Assembly (NCBI GenBank): GCA_046541195.1
Contig: JBKHDT010000002.1
Span: 16,186 to 80,185 of the forward strand
Source: JBKHDT01 sp046541195
GTDB lineage: Bacteria > Pseudomonadota > Gammaproteobacteria > Halothiobacillales > Halothiobacillaceae
Direction: 5' to 3'
DNA length: 64,000 nucleotides
A program made the translations under genes and the position numbers. Numbering within the stretch: position 1 is the stretch's first letter; each line of letters starts with the position of its first letter. Positions 34,944 through 43,317 of the stretch are shown here, in pieces. The notes beneath the pieces were generated by a model. It worked only from the letters and a program-made list of their open reading frames with translations. It did not search any database and was not told where the DNA came from.

Positions 34944-35939
34944 ATGCAAGAGATTTTTCGGCAACATCTGATCATCGAGTCGGATCTGCAGCAGTTCGCC
35001 GCCAATCTGCTCCTGGTGACCGACGTGCTGGGGATCGGGCGAATGCGCGCCGGCCGGGCGCTCAACCGGGTGTTCATGCAGGCAAGGCAACTCGGCGCGG
35101 GCCGCGGAGATCCGCTGTGGGCCGCGGTGCGTTTGCAGGGTCGGGAACTGGGCATTCACTGGGGTGACGACCGGCTCTACCAGAAGCTGTGGACGCTCGA
35201 AAAGGCTCCGCAGGCACAGGGGGTGGCCGAGCTCCAGACCCGGCTTCGCGAGCAGACCCAGATCCTCAAGCCCGATCAGCTGGTGGCCCGAAACCGGGAA
35301 ATGAACCGCCAGTTCGAACAGACCCGCAAGCGGCTGCACGAAGAAATCGATGCCATGCAGACGGCGCTCGCCCAGCGCCAGGAAGAGCTTCACAAGCTGA
35401 TGCACCTGGCACAGACCGATCCCTTGACCGGCCTGCTGAACCGGCGGGCCTTCGACCACCGATTCGAGGCCGCCTACAACCGGACCCAGCGCCAGAGTGG
35501 CGAGACCATGTGCCTGATCCTGCTGGATCTGGACGAGTTCAAGGCCCTGAACGACCGCTACGGACACCAGCAGGGCGATGTCTACCTTCAGAAAATGGCC
35601 AAGGCCATGAGCAATGGCATTCGCAGCGAGGTGGACCTTTGCTTCCGGATCGGCGGTGACGAGTTCGCGATCCTGCTTTTTGCCGGCGCCAAGCTGGCCA
35701 CACGCAAGTCCGAACAGGTACTGGAAGACATGGGCGGCCGGGTCAGCATCGGAATCGCCTGTCTGGACAGTGCCTTGTCGGGCAAGCTCGACCACCATCA
35801 GTTCTTCGAACTGGCCGACAACGCCCTGTACACTTCCAAGCGCGAGGGACGTGGCCGGATCACCATGGCGCCCCGGGCCGATGGCTCGTCCGGCGAGGGG
35901 GCGCGGCAGGTACCGCCCGGGCACCGGCTGACAACATGA
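34944..35939 (+). CDS. Diguanylate cyclase with unknown N-terminal domain
   Basis: 331 aa producing c-di-GMP. Seen: N-terminal helical domain of unknown type (1-100, no membrane helix), a coiled-coil linker (about 100-155, Q/E/R rich), and a GGDEF domain: TDPLTGLLNRRAF, LDLDEFKALNDRYGH, active site RIGGDEFAILLF (intact GGDEF), ADNALYTSKREGRGRI. No canonical RxxD inhibitory site was seen ahead of it. Its 3' end overlaps the RsbT/RsbX-type gene by 4 nt (ATGA), which ties the cyclase to that partner-switch module. Confidence 0.92.
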   Translation: MQEIFRQHLIIESDLQQFAANLLLVTDVLGIGRMRAGRALNRVFMQARQLGAGRGDPLWAAVRLQGRELGIHWGDDRLYQKLWTLEKAPQAQGVAELQTRLREQTQILKPDQLVARNREMNRQFEQTRKRLHEEIDAMQTALAQRQEELHKLMHLAQTDPLTGLLNRRAFDHRFEAAYNRTQRQSGETMCLILLDLDEFKALNDRYGHQQGDVYLQKMAKAMSNGIRSEVDLCFRIGGDEFAILLFAGAKLATRKSEQVLEDMGGRVSIGIACLDSALSGKLDHHQFFELADNALYTSKREGRGRITMAPRADGSSGEGARQVPPGHRLTT

Positions 35940-37033
35940 ACGACGCGCCGAAGCGGGGCGCCCCCGGGCAATCCCCACACCTTGTCGACACCAGTCGCTG
36001 CACCCACCTGCTGTACGAGTGCCCGATCGAGAACAGCAGCAGCGCACTCTCGCTGCGCGCCCGCCTTCTGGGGGTTGCGCAGCGCCTGGGGTTCCCGGAG
36101 AGTCGCCGCGAGGCCATGGCCCTGGTGGTCATGGAGATGGCCAGCAACCAGCTCAAGTACGCGCAGGGCCGGGGCACCGTACAGATCTGGGAACAGCCCG
36201 GGCCGTTCCTCGACATCTTTGCCCTCGATTATGGCCCGGGCATCCACGACCTGGCGCTCGCCAGCGAGGACGGTTACTCGTCTTCCGAAACACTCGGCAA
36301 GGGTCTCGGCAGCATCCGGAGGCTGAGTGACGAGTTGCAGGTCTATACGCGCACCCAGCAGCCGGACACGCCCCGCAAGTGGACCGGCACGGCGCTCCTG
36401 GCCCGTTTCTGGCCCACCGCCCGGCGCCCACAGCCATGGCCCCGCGGCATTGGGGTGGGGCTGTACAGCCGGTCACTGGCCGATGACCGCCACAATGGCG
36501 ACATCATTTACCTGCGTACATCGGATGAGGGGCTGCGCTGGCTCCACCTGGACGGACTCGGCCACGGGCGCGAGGCACGGGACACCACGGCCCGACTCGA
36601 CTACAACGTGCTGATGCGGCGCAGTGTGCGCGAACTGATCGAGGCGACAGATCGCTACCTGGTCGGCAGTCGGGGTGCCGTGGGCATCGCGGCAGATGCC
36701 CGTCCGGCGCTGGGCGAGTACCGCCTGTCCGGCATCGGGGACATGTACGCACAGGTCTATGACGCCCGTCCCCAGGAAACCCAGTGGCTGTTCTTTCCCT
36801 CGGGCGTGCTGGGCAAGGAGCACAAGCAGGCCGTGGAGATCCAGGGCCGGCTGGCGCGCGACAATCTGCTGATCACGGCCAGCGACGGCATCCGGCGCAA
36901 CTGGGATGAGCAGTCACTGCCAGGCCTGTTCAGGCTTGATCCGCAACTGATCGCCTACGTCATCGGCAGTATCATGGGACGCATGTCCGACGACCAGTCG
37001 CTCTGCGTCGTCCGCGCGGAAGGTGCGGGTTGA
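35936..37033 (+). CDS. RsbT/RsbW-type kinase fused to SpoIIE/RsbX-type phosphatase
   Basis: 365-aa two-domain partner-switch protein. Seen: residues about 20-160 form a GHKL ATPase with N-box MEMASNQLKYAQ, DYGPGIHDLA and GKGLGSIRRL, as in RsbT/RsbW. Residues about 175-360 form a PP2C (SpoIIE/RsbX-like) phosphatase with metal-binding acids in HLDGLGHGREA, ITASDGIRRNWD and GRMSDDQSLCV. It could therefore phosphorylate and dephosphorylate the STAS proteins encoded directly downstream. It overlaps the diguanylate-cyclase gene. In Bacillus RsbT and RsbX are separate proteins (known); here they are fused. Confidence 0.87.
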   Translation: MNDAPKRGAPGQSPHLVDTSRCTHLLYECPIENSSSALSLRARLLGVAQRLGFPESRREAMALVVMEMASNQLKYAQGRGTVQIWEQPGPFLDIFALDYGPGIHDLALASEDGYSSSETLGKGLGSIRRLSDELQVYTRTQQPDTPRKWTGTALLARFWPTARRPQPWPRGIGVGLYSRSLADDRHNGDIIYLRTSDEGLRWLHLDGLGHGREARDTTARLDYNVLMRRSVRELIEATDRYLVGSRGAVGIAADARPALGEYRLSGIGDMYAQVYDARPQETQWLFFPSGVLGKEHKQAVEIQGRLARDNLLITASDGIRRNWDEQSLPGLFRLDPQLIAYVIGSIMGRMSDDQSLCVVRAEGAG

Positions 37034-37129
37034 TCCGCCCGGCGACCTGTCGGCCGCCGCGCCGTGTCGCCGGGGCCGGTGCGCAGGCCGGGCAACAACG
37101 ACAACAAGACACACGGGAGAGTCCTCGAC

Positions 37130-38002
37130 ATGAGCCAAGAGCACCTGACTGAACGCCTGAAGGCCCTGTTCGCCCTGAAGATCGAGCATGTCGCGCCGGC
37201 ACTGGAACAGCCGGCCCGGCAATTCTTCGGGGGCGTGCACGGACTGCTCGACGAGCACGAGATCTCCGATCTGAGCCTGGAGCTGCAGCACCTGATCGGC
37301 GGGCTCCTGGCCGCGCGAGACCCCTTCGACCGGGAATCGGCGGAATTTCTCGCACTGGAAACCTTCTTCGTGAACCTCTCGCGCAAGATCCTTACCCGCG
37401 GGGGGGACGTGGAGGACATCGTCCGCTACACCCAGGGACTCCAGAACGTCCTGATCCAGGGGCTGGAACACGAGGCGGGCGTCGAATTCACCAAGTCCCG
37501 CTCGGTGCTGCTGTTCTTCTCCCGCCATTTCACGGAACTGATTCTGGCAGTGTTCCGCACCTACCTGCACCAGAAAGACGAAACCATCCGGATGCAGGAA
37601 TCGGAGATCCGCGAGACGGCCACGCCAATCACGGAAATCTGGGACGGCGTGCTCACCCTGCCGGTGATCGGCTCGCTGGACTCGAACCGCACCATGCTGG
37701 TCATGGAGGCCCTGCTCAACTATATCGCCCGGGAGCACAGCAAGGTGGTGGTCATGGACCTGACCGGGGTCAGCAATATCGACTCGCAGGTTTCCCACCA
37801 CCTGATCCAGATGGTCCGCGCGATCCAGCTGATGGGCGCCCAGGCCATCCTGACCGGCATCCGTCCGGAAATTGCGCGGGCCCTGACGATGCTCAACATC
37901 GACCTGGGCGATATCTGCACGCGCGGCAGCCTGTCGGACGGCCTGAAGGAAGCCTTCGCACGGCTGGGGATCAAGGTGACGCCTGCCGAGAGCGGTTCCT
38001 GA
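37130..38002 (+). CDS. RsbR-like stressosome sensor with C-terminal STAS domain
   Basis: 290 aa. Seen: all-helical N-terminal sensory domain (about 1-155, possibly globin-like as in RsbR), linker helix ending in ETATPITEIWDGVLTLPVIG, then a STAS domain with VVMDLTGVSNIDSQVSHHLIQ and GAQAILTGIRPEIARALTML. These match RsbRA closely, including a Thr in the linker (compare RsbRA T171) and a Ser-Gln where RsbRA has the second Thr (T205). Start MSQEHL is preceded by GGGAGA. Third gene of the operon; expected to form a stressosome core with the next STAS protein (inference). Confidence 0.87.
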   Translation: MSQEHLTERLKALFALKIEHVAPALEQPARQFFGGVHGLLDEHEISDLSLELQHLIGGLLAARDPFDRESAEFLALETFFVNLSRKILTRGGDVEDIVRYTQGLQNVLIQGLEHEAGVEFTKSRSVLLFFSRHFTELILAVFRTYLHQKDETIRMQESEIRETATPITEIWDGVLTLPVIGSLDSNRTMLVMEALLNYIAREHSKVVVMDLTGVSNIDSQVSHHLIQMVRAIQLMGAQAILTGIRPEIARALTMLNIDLGDICTRGSLSDGLKEAFARLGIKVTPAESGS

Positions 38003-38018
38003 GGTCGGCGGGCGCATC

Positions 38019-38354
38019 ATGCAGGGGATTCACCTGACCAAACTGGGGAACGACCGGGTCCTGCTCGAACCCCATCACGGGGTCAACCCGGCCAGCCCGG
38101 ACGACGGCATGGACCGGATCCTGACGGCGCTTCAGGCCAGCCGGGCGCGCAACGTGTACTACGATCTGGCCCAGGTGACCCTGGTCGACCCGGTCTACTA
38201 CCATTTCCTGAACCAGCTGGCCGCCGGATGCCATGCCCTGGGCATGACCCTGACCTGCATCAACATGGCGCCGCAGGCCGCGTTCGCACTGGCGGCGCAC
38301 ATGGAGCAGCCGCCCCGTTTTCAGAGCGCCCTGACGCTTGAGGACGCGCCCTGA
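38019..38354 (+). CDS. Small STAS protein (RsbS-like, phospho-Ser replaced)
   Basis: 111-aa single STAS domain. Seen: beta start GIHLTKLGNDRVLLEPH, core YYDLAQVTLVDPVYYHFLNQLA, then GMTLTCINMAPQAAFALAAHM. Alignment by eye to RsbS/SpoIIAA puts Pro-Val where the phosphorylatable Ser of the DS motif should be, so this copy may not be a kinase substrate. It is the last gene of the GGDEF - RsbT/X - RsbR - STAS operon (16 nt after the RsbR-like gene) and convergent with the EAL gene. Confidence 0.82.
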   Translation: MQGIHLTKLGNDRVLLEPHHGVNPASPDDGMDRILTALQASRARNVYYDLAQVTLVDPVYYHFLNQLAAGCHALGMTLTCINMAPQAAFALAAHMEQPPRFQSALTLEDAP

Positions 38355-38408
38355 CCAGAAGCCTGCAAAACCTGCGCGGAACGCCTTGCGCGACCACACG
38401 GCGGTCGC

Positions 38409-40211
38409 TCAGTCCGTCACGGGCGCGACGCCGACCTCGGCAATCAGAGACAGGATTTGCGGTTCGGGCACCGGGCGATGGAACAGGAAGCCCTGGGCCA
38501 CGGGGCACTTGAGCATGCGCAGCAGGTCGGCATCCTCGGACTTCTCGACCCCCTCGGCGACCGCGACCAGCCCGAAGGCTTGCGTGACGGCCAGTACCGC
38601 CTGGATCAGCGCCCGGCTTCGCTGCGAAGCCGCGATGCCGTCCACGAGGCTGCGGTCGATCTTGATCGTCGAGACCGGCAGTTTCTGCAGGTAGGCCAGC
38701 GACGAGTGACCGACACCGAAATCATCGATCGCCAGCCGGACACCCATGCCCCGCAAGGCCTCAAGCTGGGCCAGCGCATGGTCGAGGTCCTGCATGATCG
38801 CGGTCTCGGTGATTTCCAGCTCCAGGCAGGCGGCGGGCACGCCGGCCGCGTCGAGCGCCGCGGAGACAAGGTCGCTGAGCGACTCGCCCCGGGCGCGCAA
38901 AAGATCGAACTGGCGCGCGGAAACGTTGACCGATACCGGGACGCATTCGCCGGTCTGCTCACGCCAGCGAGCCACGGCCGCCAGCGACTCGTCGATCGCC
39001 CAGCGGCCGAGCTCGGAAATCAGCCCGGTTTCCTCGGCCAGCGGAATGAACCGGCCCGGCGAAACCGCGCCCAGCTCGGGATGGTTCCAGCGCATCAGGG
39101 CCTCGACGCCCGCCAGGCGCCCGGTTTCCAGGCAGATCTTGGCCTGATGAAACATCTGCAGCTGCCCCTGCGCCGCAGCCTGTCTCAGCGCCGCCTCCAT
39201 CCGGTGTCGCGCCCGAATGTCTTCCTCAAAGCCACTGTGGAAGCGTCTGAGCACCGGCTTGTCGGACTGGGGCGACATGCTCAGGGCGAGCGCGGCCCGC
39301 TTGAGCAACATGCTGGCTCCATCTCCGTCTTCCGGCGCAACGGCGACCCCGGCACGTGCCGAGAGCAGCAGGGCGTAGCCCTGAAGCCGGACCGGCTGCA
39401 CGAGCAGCTCGACGAGCTGCCGGGCCTGCATCATCAGGGCATCGGAATCGCTGCCCTGCAGCAGCAGCAGGTAGCAGGCACTGCCCCAGTAGCCGACTGC
39501 CCGCGCAGACGGCAAGGCCTCGCGCAGTCGCTCGCCCAGCAGGCGCAGCACCCGGTCGGCGAAATCGTAGCCCTCCAGACTCTCCAGGCGCGAGTGCCCC
39601 TCCACCTGGATCAGAACGGCGGCCAGCTTGCCGTACTCGCCGTCCGCAAGGCGATTTGAGAGTTCGGTGATCATCGCCCGCCGGTTGGGCAGATCGGTAA
39701 TGCTGTTGTGCGTCGCCAGGTACTCCAAGGACCGTTCCTGAGACTGCAGCGTCCGCGACTGCTGGTTCACCTTCTGCGCGAGCCGCCGGATCTTTTCCGT
39801 GCGTTCCTTGTGCAGGGCGCGGATCTCGAGGACGTTCTCGATCCGCTGCAACACCTCGGTCGAATCGAAGGGCTTGGTGATGAAGTCCCGGGCGCCGGCG
39901 GCCAGCGCACGCTCGCGCGTCCCGGCATCGGACTGCGCCGTCAGGACGATCACAGGCAGGAAGTCGCCCTCATCCAACTGGTCGAACAGGGCCGCCATCA
40001 CCGCATGTCCGTCCATCTTCGGCATGCGGATATCCAGCAGAATCAGGTCGTACTCGGTCCGCCGGCACATCCGGGGCACCTGCACCGGATCATTGGCCAG
40101 GTCGATATGCCGATAGCCGGCCTCTTCCAGAATGGCCTCAAGCAGCGCCGTGTTGGTGGGATTGTCATCGACGACCAGGATGCGGGCATCGGACTGGACG
40201 AGATCAGTCAT
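38409..40211 (-). CDS. Response regulator with degenerate GGDEF and intact EAL domain
   Basis: 600-aa c-di-GMP phosphodiesterase candidate. Seen: receiver domain (DDNPTN, phosphoacceptor Asp in LILLDIRMPKMDG, TKPFD), coiled linker, GGDEF-like domain whose active site reads GYWGSACYLLLL (no GGDEF, so inactive as cyclase), and an EAL domain with EALMRW, NVSARQF, ELEITETAIM, IDDFGVGHSSLAYLQKL, IKIDRSLV and AEGVE, the metal-binding acids being kept. Start at MTDLVQSD overlaps the upstream hybrid-kinase gene by 8 nt, so the kinase is its probable input. Confidence 0.92.
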   Translation of the reverse strand: MTDLVQSDARILVVDDNPTNTALLEAILEEAGYRHIDLANDPVQVPRMCRRTEYDLILLDIRMPKMDGHAVMAALFDQLDEGDFLPVIVLTAQSDAGTRERALAAGARDFITKPFDSTEVLQRIENVLEIRALHKERTEKIRRLAQKVNQQSRTLQSQERSLEYLATHNSITDLPNRRAMITELSNRLADGEYGKLAAVLIQVEGHSRLESLEGYDFADRVLRLLGERLREALPSARAVGYWGSACYLLLLQGSDSDALMMQARQLVELLVQPVRLQGYALLLSARAGVAVAPEDGDGASMLLKRAALALSMSPQSDKPVLRRFHSGFEEDIRARHRMEAALRQAAAQGQLQMFHQAKICLETGRLAGVEALMRWNHPELGAVSPGRFIPLAEETGLISELGRWAIDESLAAVARWREQTGECVPVSVNVSARQFDLLRARGESLSDLVSAALDAAGVPAACLELEITETAIMQDLDHALAQLEALRGMGVRLAIDDFGVGHSSLAYLQKLPVSTIKIDRSLVDGIAASQRSRALIQAVLAVTQAFGLVAVAEGVEKSEDADLLRMLKCPVAQGFLFHRPVPEPQILSLIAEVGVAPVTD

Positions 40212-42291
40212 GGTCCCTGTCCCGATCATGCTGCTCGAAGGCCGAGGTCATCGCCGCGAGCAGGTCACTGATCTCCACCGGCTTGGCCAAAAAGCAGTGC
40301 AGGTCCGGGTTTTCGCGCGCCGCACGCACAGCCCCGGCACTGACATCCGCGGACAGCGCGATGATCGGAACACGCGCGGTTTCCTCCCAGCTTTTCAACT
40401 GACGCGCCAGGCTGATCCCGCTGGTGCCCGGCAGGTTGATGTCCACGATCACGAGGTCCGGGCGCCGGCTGCGGGCCAGCTCGAGGCCCAGCCCCGGATT
40501 CGGGGCGCTGATCAGGCGGATGTTCTCGAACTCGCCCAGCACCTCCTCGATCAGCGAGAGGTTCGCCGGATTGTCCTCGATATACAGCACCGTGCGCTGA
40601 TGCTGGCAGGGCGCACGATGGCGGCGCGCTTCCTCGAGCCGGGTGCTGGGGGCAGCCCGGGGCAGGGTAAACCAGAACTCGGAGCCTTCGCCGGGGGTGC
40701 TCTCCACACCGATCTGTCCGCCCATCTGCTCGATCAGCTGCCGCGCGATCACCAGCCCGATCCCCGTACCTTCCACGGGGCCATGCTCGTGTCCCAGGCG
40801 GTTGAAGGGTTCGAACAGGCCGTCAAGCTTGTCTTCCTCGATCCCCTTGCCGGTATCCCGCACGCTCATCAGCCAGTGACTTTCGGCCCCGAATATGTCG
40901 TGGGTTCCGGGCGCCTTGACACGGAGCGTGACCGCACCGGACTCCCGGTTGTACTTGATCGCGTTGCTCAGGAGATTGAGCAGGATCTGCTTGGCCCGGG
41001 TATAGTCGGCCCAGGCATGACCCAGCTGGGCCGTATCGACCTCGCTGTACAGACGGATTCCGGCTTCTTCGGCCATCGGCGAGATCAGCGCCAGCGTCTC
41101 GTCGACGAGAAGTTCAAGGTCGACCGGCTCGATGGAGAGCGCCAGGCGGCCGGCTTCGATCTTGGCCAGGTCGAGCACGTCGTTGACCAGGTCCAGCAGG
41201 TGCTGTCCGCTCTTGTAGATGTGCTCGACCCGCTCCCTCTGACGCGGGCTGAGCGACTCGCGCCGCGAATTCATCATCAGCTGTGCAAAACCGAGAACCG
41301 CGTTGAGTGGCGTGCGCAATTCGTGCGACATGCTCGAGAGAAAGTCCGACTTGGCCTGGTTGGCGCGGTTGGCCTCCTCCATCGCCGCATGCAGCGCCGA
41401 CGTGTCCGAGATCACCCCGATATACCGCGCAGGCTGCCCCGGCAGGTTCAGCTCGCTGACAGCCAGATGCATGGGAAAAATGCCGCCGTCCCGACGCAGG
41501 CCCCGCACCTCGCGACCAATGCCGATGATTCGGGCCTCGGCCGTTTCCTGGTATCGACGAATGTACTCGTCGTGATGCTCGGCCCAGCGCGAGGGCATCA
41601 GCACCGACACGTTTTTTCCGATCAGCTCGTCCTCGCGCTCGTAGCCGAACAGCGCCAGGGCCCGCGGATTGACCGCGTCGATGATGCCCCGGTGGTCGAT
41701 CCGCACGATGCCCGCAGCCGCCGTTTTCACGATCGCCTGCAGCTCGTTGGCCACCGTCTCGTTCGTGAGAATCGCCTGCCGGCATTCCTGCTCACGCAGC
41801 CTGGCATCAAGCATGTCGACCATCATCCGCGCCAGATCCGCGAACAGGGCCCGCTGCTCGTCCGTGAAGGCCCGCGGCCGCCGATCCATGATGCACAGGG
41901 CACCGATGGGCGGGCATCCGGGCAGTCTCAGCGGATGCCCCGCGTAGAAACGCATGTTCGCCGGCCCGGTCACCAGCACGCTGTCGGCCAGGCGCGCATC
42001 TTCCCGGGCATCGGGCACCACCATCAGCTGGTCCGGCTCCAGGATCGCGTGGGCGCAGGGGCTGTGCGCACGATCCAGCCGATCCGGAAATTCCTCGGCG
42101 CCGTGACGGGCAATCACCCGCTGCTCCCGCTCGTCCAGTATCGCGAACAGCGCAACCGGCACATCGAACAACCCGGCAGCCAGACGGACCAGCCGGCCGA
42201 AGGCCGGATCCGCCACGCTGTCGAGCAGGCCGTGACGGGCCAGTTCCGCCAGCCGCTCCCGCTCGTTATCCGGCTTCTGTGCCACTGTCAT
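40204..42291 (-). CDS. Hybrid sensor histidine kinase (GAF-PAS-HisKA-HATPase-REC)
   Basis: 695 aa, soluble. Seen: N-terminal GAF domain (about 15-165, with VPVALFAILDE and IGALCIMDRRPR), PAS domain (about 180-300, AAAGIVRIDHRGIIDAVN and GREVRGLRRDGGIFP), H-box SHELRTPLNAVLGFAQ, N-box LLNLLSNAIKYN, G-boxes VRDTGKGIEE and GTGIGLVIARQL, and a C-terminal receiver (VLYIEDNPAN, IVDINLPGTSG, AKPVE). No membrane helix. Start at MTVAQKP; a longer frame is open. It overlaps the EAL regulator gene downstream, implying a phosphorelay onto c-di-GMP degradation (inference). Confidence 0.93.
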   Translation of the reverse strand: MTVAQKPDNERERLAELARHGLLDSVADPAFGRLVRLAAGLFDVPVALFAILDEREQRVIARHGAEEFPDRLDRAHSPCAHAILEPDQLMVVPDAREDARLADSVLVTGPANMRFYAGHPLRLPGCPPIGALCIMDRRPRAFTDEQRALFADLARMMVDMLDARLREQECRQAILTNETVANELQAIVKTAAAGIVRIDHRGIIDAVNPRALALFGYEREDELIGKNVSVLMPSRWAEHHDEYIRRYQETAEARIIGIGREVRGLRRDGGIFPMHLAVSELNLPGQPARYIGVISDTSALHAAMEEANRANQAKSDFLSSMSHELRTPLNAVLGFAQLMMNSRRESLSPRQRERVEHIYKSGQHLLDLVNDVLDLAKIEAGRLALSIEPVDLELLVDETLALISPMAEEAGIRLYSEVDTAQLGHAWADYTRAKQILLNLLSNAIKYNRESGAVTLRVKAPGTHDIFGAESHWLMSVRDTGKGIEEDKLDGLFEPFNRLGHEHGPVEGTGIGLVIARQLIEQMGGQIGVESTPGEGSEFWFTLPRAAPSTRLEEARRHRAPCQHQRTVLYIEDNPANLSLIEEVLGEFENIRLISAPNPGLGLELARSRRPDLVIVDINLPGTSGISLARQLKSWEETARVPIIALSADVSAGAVRAARENPDLHCFLAKPVEISDLLAAMTSAFEQHDRDRDHD

Positions 42292-42456
42292 GAGGTTGTT
42301 CCTGTTCCCTGTGGGGACCACCGGACGACGCCGGGCCGGTCCGATCCGGGGCAATGCGCCCCGGCGGCGGCCGCTCGTGCGTCCTTCGCCGGATGCGGCC
42401 TTATCCAGGAACTATACGCCAATTGTACAAACCCGCAACTCATTGATCGAAAACGA

Positions 42457-43110
42457 TCAGCCCTGAAGCGGCACAATCAGGATCTCGACCCGCCGGTTCT
42501 GCGCCCTGCCCGCCGCGGTCGCGTTGTCCGCGATCGGCTGGGTCATGCCGTAGCCGATGGCGTGCAGACGCTGACCCTGAACCCCCTGACGGATCAGATA
42601 GCCGCGCACGCTCTCCGCCCGATTTTCGGAGAGCGTCTGGTTGTATGCCGCCGAACCCGTCGAATCGGTGTGCCCCTCGATCCGAATGACCGTGTCGGGG
42701 TACTGCGCCAGGCTCTGTGCCAACTGATCCAGAACCGGCCGGAACGGCGGCTTGATATCGGTGCGATTCACGTCGAAGGTAATGTTCTCCGGCGCCTGCA
42801 GGCGGATCGTGTCGCCCTCGCGATAGACATCGACCCCCGAGCCGGCCATTTGCTCACGCAGTTCGGCCTCCTGCCGGTCCATCTGGCGGCCAATGAGGCC
42901 ACCGACCGTGGCCCCCACCGCCGCCCCGATCAGGGTACCGCCGGTCTTGTTGCCCGATCCGGCAATCACGTTGCCGAGCGCCGCCCCGGTGCCCGCGCCG
43001 ATTACCGCGCCACCGGCCGTCCGCGAGGGCGGCTCGCCGTAGGGCCCGCTGGCACAACCGGCAGTCGTGGCCACAGCCACCGCCGCCATCAAGAGGACGA
43101 TTTTTTTCAT
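42457..43110 (-). CDS. OmpA-family lipoprotein with glycine-zipper segment
   Basis: 217-aa outer-membrane lipoprotein. Seen: signal MKKIVLLMAAVAVATTAGC with lipobox-like TAGC; a glycine-zipper segment (GGAVIGAGTGAALGNVIAG and GGTLIGAAVGATVGGLIG, about 33-75); an OmpA C-terminal domain with ENITFDVNRTDIKP, VIRIEGHTDSTGSAAYNQ and LSENRAESVRGYL plus NRRVEI for peptidoglycan binding. Close to the YiaD/Pal-like group. Start at MKK; the upstream ATG frame lacks a signal peptide. Probably monocistronic. Confidence 0.93.
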   Translation of the reverse strand: MKKIVLLMAAVAVATTAGCASGPYGEPPSRTAGGAVIGAGTGAALGNVIAGSGNKTGGTLIGAAVGATVGGLIGRQMDRQEAELREQMAGSGVDVYREGDTIRLQAPENITFDVNRTDIKPPFRPVLDQLAQSLAQYPDTVIRIEGHTDSTGSAAYNQTLSENRAESVRGYLIRQGVQGQRLHAIGYGMTQPIADNATAAGRAQNRRVEILIVPLQG

Positions 43111-43317
43111 TGCGTGCGTTCCTCCCCGCGATCGGCCCCCGGCGCACATCGAAAATGAGCGGCGCGCATGGCTTTGATCACGAAATCAAATGGAATTCAG
43201 GCCACAGAATATGCAAATAACCCGTGTACTTTCACGGTCTTGTCAGAATACCGCAAAATCTTCGGAAAACCTGCACGACGCCGGTTTGCTTGCGCGTGAC
43301 CGCAAGGCCCAGGGCCA

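Noticed and set aside
40132..43158. 1008-codon plus-strand frame opposite the hybrid kinase and OmpA-like gene
   Set aside because: Antisense shadow; the minus-strand products carry full motif sets.
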